From Flavobacterium sp. LHD-80 (GTDB taxonomy: Bacteria; Bacteroidota; Bacteroidia; Flavobacteriales; Flavobacteriaceae), in contig NZ_JAVFVS010000004.1 in the NCBI RefSeq assembly GCF_030929605.1, positions 1 to 64,000 on the forward strand: 64,000 nt of DNA, in the 5' to 3' direction. A model generated the notes under the pieces. The model was not told the DNA's origin. It did no database searches and saw only the letters and a program-made list of their open reading frames with translations. Positions 1 through 9,421 of the stretch are shown piece after piece. Within the stretch, counting starts at the first letter, position 1; each line of letters begins with the position of its first letter. The translations under genes and the position numbers were made by a program.

Positions 1-3000
1 GAGCCGTAAAAGTGATGGCAGTAGCCGCATTCACAACCGCAGTCACTGTATTTGTAGAACAGCCAGTCGTCTTGTCTGTAGCCTTGAAGACATAGCTTCC
101 TGCTCCAAGACCAGTAACCGTAACGACATTTCCTGAAACCGAAACAGAAGTCGGAGCCGGAGTCGGAGTTATCGTATAATTAAAATTACCTGTCGAGCTT
201 GCTCCAGTAACTGTAAATACTGCTGTACCGTCAGTATTGCCAACGCATTTTACATCCGTGCTTGACTGCGCTGCAGAAATAGTAGGTGCGCCATCAATAA
301 CAATTGAACCACTTTTCGCACAGCCGTTTGCATCCTTAACTTCGAAAGTATAATTTCCTGCGCCCAGTCCTGAGAATGTTCCACTTGTATTTGAAGTTCC
401 TGCACCAGGCCCAGCTGTAATAGTATATGTAAATGGCGAAATTCCACCCGCAAGTGGGCTTACCGTCACGCTCGTAGTTGCATTTGTACAAGTAATCGCC
501 GCTGGAGTAGTAAACTTAACTCCTGTTGGTGGATTGAATGCCGGAATAGTGATTGTTTTTGTAAGCGTACAACTATTAGAATCCTGCACTGAATAAGTGA
601 TCGTCTGAGCTGAAGAAGTCAGTGTAACAAGCAATGTGTTTGTTCCTGTATACGTGGTACTTCCATTAAAACTGTATTGGAACACGCCTGTTCCACCACC
701 TGCTGTAACCGTAATTAATGTAGTAGGACTACAAGTGGTATTTGCAGGGAATGATGCTGAAGATGTAACTGCTAATGGATTTGCTAAGTTAACTCCAATA
801 GATTTAACACATTTAGTATTAATGTCTCTTACATAAAAAGTATAGCTTCCTGCTGCGAATCCTGTAAAAAGTGGGTTGTTAACATAAGTCGTTCCATTTT
901 TGCTGTACTCAAATGCTCCTGTACCTCCACCTGGCTGCAATAATACAGTTCCTGTAGAATCGCCATTACATTTTGGATCTGTGTTTTGAGATCCCAAAGT
1001 AATCGCTGTAAGTGGGTCAATAGTTGCATCGCTTGTTGTTACACATCCTTTAGCATCTTTGATTTGAAATTTATAATAACCTGGAGTTAAAATAGCGTAT
1101 GTAAAAGTATTTCCATTGCTAGCTGGCTGTGTTAATGTTCCAGTCGTTGCTCCAGATACAATTGTTACTGTATATGGTGTAGTACCTCCTCCTATTGTTC
1201 CTGTAATAACAGCTCTATTATTTGGCGCAGCATCACAGTCTATTGGTGAGGTAACAGTTGAACTTGTTACCAATTCATTAATTATCGTTTGAGAAATTGG
1301 AGCTATTAAGGTACAACCATTACTATCCGTAATATCGAAAGTATATGAACCAGATTGTGTAGCATGATAAGTAAAATTAGGTCCGTTAAATGGAGCACTC
1401 TCGCCGCTTTTTGAACCTGAATTAAATTTCACATTATAGGTATATGGTGCTAATCCACCGCTAACTTGTACTGTAATGTCTTGTCCTGTACCAGAATTGA
1501 AGCAGGTAGGAGTAGTTACGAAAGTTGCTGTAGGTTTTACTGGATCAGAAATAGTCACATTCGCAAAAACATTTCCTGGGCATCGATTCTTATCACGAGC
1601 ATAAACTACATAATCTCCTGGAGCAATATTAGTAAATATCCCACCACTAGGTATATTATAGTCAACTACAATTGCACCATTTGACTTCTTCGCTAATTGG
1701 TATTCATATGGAGCAGTTCCAAATGTTGCCTGAGCAGTAATTGTTCCGCCTAAAAGACATGTAGCAAGCTGCGTAACATTAGCAGAAACTTGTAAAGCTG
1801 TTGGAGCTGTAATATCTTGAGAGAAAGGCAAAGTACAGCTTGAAGCTAAATTTTCGTAACGTACTCTTATTTGGTAATTTTTCTCTACTAAACCAGTAAT
1901 TGTAACACTACCACTAGTTGATTCAGGAACTGGTACATGAGTTTTCCAGGTTGCTCCATCTATTGAATATTGAAATCCTTTCTTTTTATCAAAATTTTGA
2001 GCCGATATCGTAAGTTGGCCATTTGTGTCTCCTTTACAAAGAAGATTTTTTACTCCTGTAATTTCAGCAGAGAAAGCTTTTGAACCATCAACATTGATAT
2101 CGAAATCTTGTACAGTACCACATGCCCTAGGTATTTGTCGTACCCAGATATCATCCATTACTAAGTCGTTACCATTATATTGAGTACTTCCTGAACGAAT
2201 CTTAAACGTTAGGTTAGTATTATTACCCGGATTTAATGATAATGTCTTTTGCAACCACTTGTTTCTTTCATTACCATCTTTATTTCCGGCAATTACTCCT
2301 GTTTTATCCGTGGCCACTACATTACCTGCAGGATCTACTAATTCAATAATTAAATCTGGTGATGCTCCGTCGACTCCTTTTTTCAATAAATTACCAACAT
2401 ATAAGTCAATCATAACAGGTTGATTCGGAATCACATCTGTAATTGGCATACTGTATAAAACTCCATAATCACCAGCTGCCTCTCCAATGTTGACATGTAA
2501 TAATCTTCCATTTGCATCTCCTACTCCAGCTGTATTATTTGGATTAGTAGTGTGATCTTTAAAGTGAAACCACGCACCATTTCCAACGTATGTACTACCA
2601 CTGTAATCATCACCTCTCCAAAAGAAACTAGCAACCGAATATTGATTGTCTTCAACTGAACGTACAACTTTTGCGTTACAAGTATAAGGAGCGTTCACCC
2701 TTTGATCATTAAAACAATACGTACTTGCAATACCTGGCGTTGTAGTTGTTCCACCACTTCCAAAAGTTTCGATCAATAAATTACTATAGGTCGAAACGTT
2801 TAATACAGTATATTCTACCGTTACAGTATGTGGTCCTTCACTAACATTTAAAAATACATTAGATGGTGTATTGTTGTTAAGGAATCCATCCATATAATAT
2901 TTATAGCTGAACTTCGAATCTGGAACTCCACCGTTAACTTGTACAGTAGTCGTTGCCGAGCCATCACAATTAAATACGGGATCCAAAACTTTAATAGTTG

Positions 3001-4864
3001 GAGGCGCTGGTTTTTCATCCAATTTAATACCAGTCATATCATACGTACAACCTACAGCATCTTTTATACTAAAAGTATAAGGTCCAACTGGATCAATATA
3101 CATTTCGTTAGAATTGCTCCAAGGTGACCCCATAAAACTATATTGGTACGGAGGCACTCCTCCTTGTGGATTCACGATACGTGCCAAACCTTGTTTTTCT
3201 TTTCCAACAGGACCACAACCCGATAATGCTGCAATACCAGCAGATGCTGTCAAAGGGGTAGCAGCACCAACAGTTGTCATGATTGCTGGATCGACACAAT
3301 AAGCATCATTTGCACCACTTACACCTGTTTTTTTGTATTGCACCACTACATAGTAAATACCTGAAACAAGATTTGGAAAAACATTACCAGTTTTAAAAGT
3401 TGAACCATTGTCAATACTGTATTGAATATCTGTAAAGCCATTTGGAGCAGTAACATTTACCGTTATGCTTCCTGCTGCACCTGTACAGGTACCATCCACT
3501 TTATCAACTTTGTAAACTGGTTTATCAACTGTACCAATACTAATAGTTTTATCGGCTGTACATCCATTACCATCTTCAACACGAATGACGTATGACCCAG
3601 CTTTTGCAACTGTAATGATATTGGTAACGTTAGCTACATTCACAAATCCTGTGTTGTCTATATTAACATAATATCTGTATGGTGCTTTTCCACCTGTAAC
3701 AGATCCTGTAATTTCACCAGTAACACAAGGAGTTAAGCTTTTTGTTAATGTTGATGTATTTTTTAATACATCCGGAGATGCCGCAATTGTAAGATCTATC
3801 TTTTTGTCTACGGCACAAGAGCCTTCAATAGAAGTTTCAACAGTATATTTTCCTGCCGCTAATCCAGTAAATGTATATTCTGGAATTTTTGTCGCTGGAA
3901 TCGTTATAGTACTAGTACTAGGACTAGGGCCTGTTAATTTATAAACATATTGCAAATTAACATCAGTAGCAAATACTCTAATGCTTCCAAGATCACCACT
4001 ACACTTTGCAGAAGTAATCTGACTGTCAACTACAAAAGTGGTACTCTTAATTACAATATTTGGAACCTTAAAATCACAAGAACCTGACACACCTGCCAAT
4101 CTGATAAATACATTATAGTTTCCTGCTGAAGTAACATTAAAAATATTGCTTGACTGCCAAGTTGTTGGTGGCGAAGGAGTAGAAGTTATTCCGTACTCAT
4201 ATCCAGAACCAAAACCATTAACTGTAATTTTTCCATTAATGGTACAAGTACTTCCATATTTAATAATATCATTTTTCGCAACCGCTCCAGGATCTAATGT
4301 GTTTTGATAAACATTAAAATAAAAAGTATATGGAGTTCCTGCGCTATCTACTATTCGAACACGAAACTGTCCAGCAGTGTTGGCAACAAAATCAACACCA
4401 GTTCCTACTGACAACCAACAAGAAGCCGCTGCTGTTTCATTGGCACAATTCGAATTTGAAACATTTAAACAAGTTCCTCCTACGTCAAATTTTTCCCAAA
4501 CTATCAACTGAGGATTTACTAATCCTGTTTCGATTTTTCTTGTTTCATTACTACCGCAAAGAAATAATTTTGGCAACTCTTTACCATCATTTGGACAGAT
4601 CGAAACCGTTCCAAGATAAGGTGTCTGAGCATATTTAATTGCTGGATTCACCATAGGCGCTGCTGGTTTATCGGCGCCATTATCCTTATTAGAAGTTACA
4701 TCAAATTGATCATTAGGCAGATTATTTGAATTTAAGAATAAATTCTCGTTTAGGTTCGTACTAAACTTTGAATTATATGCTATCATATTTTGCGAGTAGG
4801 ATGCAAAATTGAAAAGCATAGCTAAAACAAAAATCAACGTTCTTAAAATAGTAGGTTTTTTCAT
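1..4864 (-). CDS. sprB: Giant SprB-like T9SS repeat adhesin (C-terminus beyond window)
   Basis: The reading frame stays open from the ATG at 4864 to the window edge, about 1,621 residues. It starts with a signal peptide (MKKPTILRTLIFVLAMLFNF, then ASYSQ). Most of the rest is a chain of roughly 80-90-residue Ig/SprB-like modules with recurring CNGDSTG, GGTGAFEYS, GSYTF and DANGC-type motifs. Around residues 735-920 lies a different, lectin-like beta domain (FWRGDDYSG ... DIWVRQIPRACG). Such proteins are exported by T9SS; SprB of F. johnsoniae is the mobile gliding adhesin. A gliding-type C-terminal signal is expected but lies outside the window. A second in-frame ATG at 4870 is an alternative start. 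The neighbours (PorP-like and Ig-like genes upstream on the same strand) match the sprC-sprD-sprB order. That it is the true SprB rather than a paralogue is inference. Confidence 0.75.
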   Translation of the reverse strand, partial: MKKPTILRTLIFVLAMLFNFASYSQNMIAYNSKFSTNLNENLFLNSNNLPNDQFDVTSNKDNGADKPAAPMVNPAIKYAQTPYLGTVSICPNDGKELPKLFLCGSNETRKIETGLVNPQLIVWEKFDVGGTCLNVSNSNCANETAAASCWLSVGTGVDFVANTAGQFRVRIVDSAGTPYTFYFNVYQNTLDPGAVAKNDIIKYGSTCTINGKITVNGFGSGYEYGITSTPSPPTTWQSSNIFNVTSAGNYNVFIRLAGVSGSCDFKVPNIVIKSTTFVVDSQITSAKCSGDLGSIRVFATDVNLQYVYKLTGPSPSTSTITIPATKIPEYTFTGLAAGKYTVETSIEGSCAVDKKIDLTIAASPDVLKNTSTLTKSLTPCVTGEITGSVTGGKAPYRYYVNIDNTGFVNVANVTNIITVAKAGSYVIRVEDGNGCTADKTISIGTVDKPVYKVDKVDGTCTGAAGSITVNVTAPNGFTDIQYSIDNGSTFKTGNVFPNLVSGIYYVVVQYKKTGVSGANDAYCVDPAIMTTVGAATPLTASAGIAALSGCGPVGKEKQGLARIVNPQGGVPPYQYSFMGSPWSNSNEMYIDPVGPYTFSIKDAVGCTYDMTGIKLDEKPAPPTIKVLDPVFNCDGSATTTVQVNGGVPDSKFSYKYYMDGFLNNNTPSNVFLNVSEGPHTVTVEYTVLNVSTYSNLLIETFGSGGTTTTPGIASTYCFNDQRVNAPYTCNAKVVRSVEDNQYSVASFFWRGDDYSGSTYVGNGAWFHFKDHTTNPNNTAGVGDANGRLLHVNIGEAAGDYGVLYSMPITDVIPNQPVMIDLYVGNLLKKGVDGASPDLIIELVDPAGNVVATDKTGVIAGNKDGNERNKWLQKTLSLNPGNNTNLTFKIRSGSTQYNGNDLVMDDIWVRQIPRACGTVQDFDINVDGSKAFSAEITGVKNLLCKGDTNGQLTISAQNFDKKKGFQYSIDGATWKTHVPVPESTSGSVTITGLVEKNYQIRVRYENLASSCTLPFSQDITAPTALQVSANVTQLATCLLGGTITAQATFGTAPYEYQLAKKSNGAIVVDYNIPSGGIFTNIAPGDYVVYARDKNRCPGNVFANVTISDPVKPTATFVTTPTCFNSGTGQDITVQVSGGLAPYTYNVKFNSGSKSGESAPFNGPNFTYHATQSGSYTFDITDSNGCTLIAPISQTIINELVTSSTVTSPIDCDAAPNNRAVITGTIGGGTTPYTVTIVSGATTGTLTQPASNGNTFTYAILTPGYYKFQIKDAKGCVTTSDATIDPLTAITLGSQNTDPKCNGDSTGTVLLQPGGGTGAFEYSKNGTTYVNNPLFTGFAAGSYTFYVRDINTKCVKSIGVNLANPLAVTSSASFPANTTCSPTTLITVTAGGGTGVFQYSFNGSTTYTGTNTLLVTLTSSAQTITYSVQDSNSCTLTKTITIPAFNPPTGVKFTTPAAITCTNATTSVTVSPLAGGISPFTYTITAGPGAGTSNTSGTFSGLGAGNYTFEVKDANGCAKSGSIVIDGAPTISAAQSSTDVKCVGNTDGTAVFTVTGASSTGNFNYTITPTPAPTSVSVSGNVVTVTGLGAGSYVFKATDKTTGCSTNTVTAVVNAATAITFTA

Positions 4865-4943
4865 AATCATTCTTTTGTTTACTTACGTCTTATCCGCTAA
4901 GGGGCATTAGTTAATAAAACAATTAGTATTCTATTTATTATTA

Positions 4944-4971
4944 AGGCCTTTTTCCCTCATTAAAAAGGCCT
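4944..4971 (-). terminator. Intercistronic hairpin between the porin fusion and the adhesin
   Basis: A perfect 10-bp inverted repeat (aggccttttt / aaaaaggcct) with an 8-nt loop lies in the 128-bp gap between the two genes. No clear T-run follows on the minus strand, so it may be an attenuator or an RNA-processing site rather than a full terminator. Confidence 0.45.
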
Positions 4972-4992
4972 GATTGTAATCTATGATTTATA

Positions 4993-7900
4993 TTAATTTT
5001 CAACTTTTACGATGGCCATTTTGCCATTATAAGGTTTGTTACCTTTTGCTTCTAATGCTTTAGTAGCTTCTTGCAAACCTTCATATTTCTCGTAATAGAT
5101 GTAATACTTACTTGTTGCTACATTATAGAAGAAATTAATATCTGTACGTCCCGCAGCAACTGCTTTAGTCAGGAATTCATCTCTTTTTTCAACACTGCTG
5201 TGAACAGCAACAATCATGTAATAACCACTTTCAGAATTTTTAATATTCTTGATAATCTGCATATTTGACTGGTCTTCGCCAAAATCAAAATCACTTGCTG
5301 TTAAAGGTGTAGTACTAATTTTAGTTGTTTCCTTAATTCGCTTAAGTGCTGCTAGATCCTGATTGTATCTTCCTTGATCATTTTCGTAAGCTGCACGTTT
5401 AATTCTACGTTTTTTCTCAATTTCAGTTTCAGCTTTAATACGTTCTAAATTCGCTAATAATGCTGCACTGTCCGTTTCCATTTTTAATTGCGCTGCTTTC
5501 AACTGATTTATCTTTTCTAGATAAGCTTTGTTTAAAGCGTCATTTTTATTCGGAACTTTTTTAAGTCTTTCGTTGTACAAATTCGTCAACTTCGCAATTT
5601 CATCTTTTTGAAGTCTGTTAGCCTCGGCAATATTTACTTTTAAAGCTTCTAACTGACTGTTTTCTGCAGCAACACTTTTAAATGGTTTTGGCTCTCTATA
5701 GATTCCTTTTTCACTTAAATCATTTTCCTCTCTTAAGTCATTCAAATCTTTTTGTTTATTAGCAATTGTCGCGTTAAACTGAGCTAATAAATCATTTTGA
5801 TTTTTGCTAGAAGCGTCTAGAGACTCTGTTAAATTATCAATAGCTTTTGCTGTTTCATCTTTTTGAGCCGCGGCTGCTTTTGCTGCTGCTAATTTGGCTA
5901 ATTCTGCTTCTTCAGCTTGTTTGGCCTGTAATGCTTCAGCATCGGCTTTTGCTTTTGCATCTGCTGCTAATTTTGCTTGTAACGCTTCTGCGTCAGCTTT
6001 TGCTTTTGCATCTGCAGCAAGTTTAGCTTGTAAAGCTTCTGCATCGGCTTTCGCTTTTGCATCGGCAGCTAATTTTGCTTGTAATGCTTCTGCATCCGCT
6101 TTCGCTTTTGCATCTGCAGCAAGTTTAACTTTTAATGCTTCTGCGTCAGCTTTCGCTTTTGCATCAGCAGCTAATTTTGCTAAACGAGCTTCTTCATCTG
6201 CTTTAGCCTTAGCTTCTGCTGCTTGTTTCACTTGTAATGCTTCAGCATCTGCTTTTGCTTTTGCGTCGGCAGCAAGTTTAACTTTCAATGCTTCTGCTTC
6301 TGCTTTTGCTTTTGCATCTGCTGCTAATTTTGCCTGACGAGCTTCTTCATCTGCTTTGGCCTTAGCTTCTGCAGCTTGTTTCGCCTGTAATGCTTCTGCA
6401 TCCGCTTTTGCTTTAGCCTCAGCAGCAAATTTTGCTTTCAATGCTTCAGCGTCTGCTTTCGCTTTTGCATCAGCTTCTAATTTTGCCAAACGAGCTTCTT
6501 CAGCCAATTGTAATTGTTTTGCTTCAGCTTCCGCTTTTGCTTTCGCAGTTGCCTCAGCATCAGCTTTTACTTTAGCATCAGCAAGAAGCTTAGCTTGTAA
6601 CGCTTCCATATCGGCTTTTGCTTTTGCATCTGCAGCAAGTTTTGCCTGTAATGCCTCTGCATCTGCCTTCGCTTTTGCATCGGCTGCTAATTTCGCTTGT
6701 AGTGCTTCAGCGTCGGCTTTTGCTTTTGCGTCAGCTGCAAGTTTTGCCTGGCGAGCTTCTTCTTCAATTCTCGCTTTTTCTTCAGCAGCTTGTTTTAGTT
6801 TAAGTGCTTCTGCATCGGCTTTTGCTTTTGCATCTGCAACAAGTTTAGCTTGTAAAGCTTCTGCATCCGCTTTTGCTTTTGCGTCAGCAGCTAATTTTGC
6901 TTGACGAGCTTCTTCATCCGCTTTTGCTTTTGCATCAGCTTCTTGTTTCGCTTTAAGAGCCTCAGCATCTGCTTTCGCTTTTGCATCTGCAGCTAATTTT
7001 GCCTGGCGAGCATCTTCCTCTTCTTGTAATTTTTTTGCTTCAGCATCAGCTTTGGCTTTTGCCGTAGCTTCAGCATCTGCTTTAACTCTCGCATCAGCAA
7101 TTAATTTTGCTTGTAATGCTTCCATATCAGCCTTCGCTTTTGCGTCAGCGGCAAGTTTAGCCTGAAGTGCTTCTGCATCAGCTTTGGCTTTTGCGTCAGC
7201 AACTAATTTTGCCTGTAAAGCTTCTGCGTCAGCTTTTGCTTTTGCGTCAGCGGCAAGTTTCGCTTGAATTGCTTCTGCATCGGCTTTAGCCTTAGCATCA
7301 GCAGCTAATTTTGCTTGTCTTGCTTCCTCTTCCACTTTTGCTTTCGCATCAGCAGCTTGTTTTATTTTCAATGCTTCAGCATCCGCTTTTGCTTTTGCTT
7401 CTGCAGCAATTAATGCTTGTCTTGCTTCAGCATCCGCTTTTGCTTTTGCATCAGCAGCTAATTTTTCTTTTAAGGCAGCATCTGCAGCGGCTTTTTCTTT
7501 CAAGGCTGCCGCAGCTTTCGCTTTATTCGCAGCATCGATTGTCGCCTTCGTTTTTGCTTCTGCTGCTGCTTTTGCTTTTGCTTCTGCAGCTAGTCGAGCC
7601 TGGTATGCGTCAGAATCTGCTTTCGCTTTTGCATCGGCAGCTAAAATTGACTGTAAGTCGGCAGCTTCTGCTTTTGCTTTTGCATCTGCTTTTCTCTTCG
7701 CCTCTGCAGCATCAGCTTTTGTTTTTGCATCTGCAGCTAATTTAATTTTCAATGCTTCCGCATCTGCTTTCGCTTTAGCATCAGCCGCTAATTTTGCTTT
7801 TGCAGCAGTTTCAGCATCTGCTTTGGCTTTGTCAGCAGCTAATTGTGCTGCTGTTTTTTGAGGTGCAGCATCTGTTTTAGCTTTTGTAGCTTCAGCATCT

Positions 7901-9420
7901 GCTTTTGCTTTAGCGTCAGCAGCCAATTTTAATTTCATTGCTTCGGCATCTGCCTTTGCTTTATCGGCAGCTAACTGTTGTGGTGTTTTTGCAGCTACTG
8001 CTCCAGGTTTGTTTGCAGCTGCTTGAGCTCTTGCAGCTGCAGCTGCATCTACTCTAGCTTTATTATCTGCAACCAATTTTAATCTGCGTTCTTCTGCATC
8101 TGCTCTCGCTTTATCTGCAGCTAATTGCGCTTGTGTTTTTTGAGTCGTAGCAACTGCTCTGTTTGCTGTTGCAGTTTGTGCTCTTGTTGCTGCTGCGGCA
8201 TCAGCTTTTGCCTTTGCATCTGCAGCAAGTTTTATTTTCAATGCTTCAGCGTCTGCTTTTGCTTTATTATCTGCTACTAATTTTGCTTTCGCTGCGGCTT
8301 CAGCATCAGCCTTCACTTTTTCAGAAGCTGCAAGTCTTGCTTGTTTCGCTTCGGCATCGGCAATAGCTTTTGCTTCAGCAGCTAATCTTGCTTTTTCTGC
8401 ACCATCTACTCTTGTAACTGGAGCTGTTGTTGTTTTCTTAGCCATTACAGGTTTTGGTTTTGAAGGATCAATAAGAGAACCTTCATCATCATCGCCGTAA
8501 TAATAATTTTTGCTTTTAAATTTATAGGCAATTGCAAATTCGTGAGAACCTCCCAAATTTGTAAAGTTGCCGAAACCTCTTTCGTAGTTATACTCGATCG
8601 CAATACTTGGTGAAATATTAACACCTAAACCTGCAGAAACTCCGTATAAGGTATTATAACCAGCTTGTGCCCAAACTCCTTGTGGAATGGCAATCATTGC
8701 TAGACCTGAAAGAACTGTTTTATCTTTTTTGATTTCTGTTTTTATTATACCAGAAAATTTACTTCTGTCAAAAAATCCGTAGCTGTCAAGGTAACCTGTG
8801 TACATCCCATGAAGTTCAATCGCTCTTTCCGGATCTTCTTTTATCATTCCACCACCAAAATTGTAAAGAATAAGATTGTTTACCGATAATCCGAAATCAA
8901 GAAAAGCATTTCCATAATTAATACCTGGATTTACTGTTAACATCGTATTTGAAGGATAATCGCCATTTAGAATATTTGGATCATCAGATATAATTTTTCC
9001 TTTGTCCAAACCACTTTGATAAGCTCCAACGTTTAAACCGAAAGTTAAATTACTGTCTTGCTCCAAAACAATATTATGAGCAAAGTTCACTACTCCGCCA
9101 AACACAGTCATCAATCCGTAGTTTTGTTGAAATAATCCTATAGCAAAAGCTTCGTTTTCTCTAAAACGGCCTGAATAATTAAATAAATAAGTATTTGGTG
9201 CGTTTTCAAACTGAACCCATTGTCTTTTATTATAGAAACTTACATACGGATTTGATTCGCGAACAAAACTAAATGTTGGGTTGATTAAATATCTATTAAA
9301 CTTTAATGAATTCCTGATAGGTAATGAAAACGAAACAACTCCATTCTCAGTTGTTTCCTGGGAATAGAGTGCATTTGAAAAACCGTAAAATAAAGTTATG
9401 AATAGTAGGATTTTCTTCAT
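4993..9420 (-). CDS. PorP/SprF-like outer-membrane protein fused to a TolA-like repeat helix and a C-terminal SPOR-like domain
   Basis: 1,475 residues. After a signal peptide (cleavage near LYSQ) residues ~20-315 resemble the PorP/SprF family of T9SS-associated outer-membrane beta barrels (YLINPTFSF, GLNVGAYQ, SVNNL, alternating beta strands). Residues ~340-1185 are a near-continuous Ala/Lys/Asp/Glu repeat with a 17-residue unit LAADAKAKADAEALQAK, like the periplasm-spanning helix of TolA but far longer. Residues ~1190-1390 are charged coiled coil. Residues ~1395-1475 (GYYMIVAVHSSVEKRDEFL ... YYIYYEKYEGLQEA) resemble a SPOR fold, which binds denuded peptidoglycan. The ATG follows the previous stop by one base (TAATATG), implying translational coupling. 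Normal family members are ~300 residues. By position it corresponds to F. johnsoniae SprD. Likely role: anchoring or export partner of the downstream adhesin (inference). Confidence 0.8.
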   Translation of the reverse strand: MKKILLFITLFYGFSNALYSQETTENGVVSFSLPIRNSLKFNRYLINPTFSFVRESNPYVSFYNKRQWVQFENAPNTYLFNYSGRFRENEAFAIGLFQQNYGLMTVFGGVVNFAHNIVLEQDSNLTFGLNVGAYQSGLDKGKIISDDPNILNGDYPSNTMLTVNPGINYGNAFLDFGLSVNNLILYNFGGGMIKEDPERAIELHGMYTGYLDSYGFFDRSKFSGIIKTEIKKDKTVLSGLAMIAIPQGVWAQAGYNTLYGVSAGLGVNISPSIAIEYNYERGFGNFTNLGGSHEFAIAYKFKSKNYYYGDDDEGSLIDPSKPKPVMAKKTTTAPVTRVDGAEKARLAAEAKAIADAEAKQARLAASEKVKADAEAAAKAKLVADNKAKADAEALKIKLAADAKAKADAAAATRAQTATANRAVATTQKTQAQLAADKARADAEERRLKLVADNKARVDAAAAARAQAAANKPGAVAAKTPQQLAADKAKADAEAMKLKLAADAKAKADAEATKAKTDAAPQKTAAQLAADKAKADAETAAKAKLAADAKAKADAEALKIKLAADAKTKADAAEAKRKADAKAKAEAADLQSILAADAKAKADSDAYQARLAAEAKAKAAAEAKTKATIDAANKAKAAAALKEKAAADAALKEKLAADAKAKADAEARQALIAAEAKAKADAEALKIKQAADAKAKVEEEARQAKLAADAKAKADAEAIQAKLAADAKAKADAEALQAKLVADAKAKADAEALQAKLAADAKAKADMEALQAKLIADARVKADAEATAKAKADAEAKKLQEEEDARQAKLAADAKAKADAEALKAKQEADAKAKADEEARQAKLAADAKAKADAEALQAKLVADAKAKADAEALKLKQAAEEKARIEEEARQAKLAADAKAKADAEALQAKLAADAKAKADAEALQAKLAADAKAKADMEALQAKLLADAKVKADAEATAKAKAEAEAKQLQLAEEARLAKLEADAKAKADAEALKAKFAAEAKAKADAEALQAKQAAEAKAKADEEARQAKLAADAKAKAEAEALKVKLAADAKAKADAEALQVKQAAEAKAKADEEARLAKLAADAKAKADAEALKVKLAADAKAKADAEALQAKLAADAKAKADAEALQAKLAADAKAKADAEALQAKLAADAKAKADAEALQAKQAEEAELAKLAAAKAAAAQKDETAKAIDNLTESLDASSKNQNDLLAQFNATIANKQKDLNDLREENDLSEKGIYREPKPFKSVAAENSQLEALKVNIAEANRLQKDEIAKLTNLYNERLKKVPNKNDALNKAYLEKINQLKAAQLKMETDSAALLANLERIKAETEIEKKRRIKRAAYENDQGRYNQDLAALKRIKETTKISTTPLTASDFDFGEDQSNMQIIKNIKNSESGYYMIVAVHSSVEKRDEFLTKAVAAGRTDINFFYNVATSKYYIYYEKYEGLQEATKALEAKGNKPYNGKMAIVKVEN
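5890..8400 (-). repeat. Array of ~51-bp coding repeats (17-residue unit)
   Basis: Roughly fifty imperfect tandem copies of a 51-bp unit encode variants of LAADAKAKADAEALQAK. Copies differ mostly at synonymous positions or by conservative changes (Q/K, L/V), so selection appears to act on the helix. The array leaves long open frames on the opposite strand (5894-6337, 6356-6904), which I regard as artefacts. Confidence 0.9.
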
Positions 9421-9421
9421 A

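Noticed and set aside
5894..6904. Two long plus-strand ORFs rich in Ala, Ser and Phe (147 and 182 codons)
   Set aside because: They are antisense shadows of the 51-bp coding repeats; the minus-strand frame has a signal peptide and defined end domains.
7311..8366. Leu-rich plus-strand ORFs
   Set aside because: Also shadows of the repeat array in other frames, with no start signals or recognisable domains.
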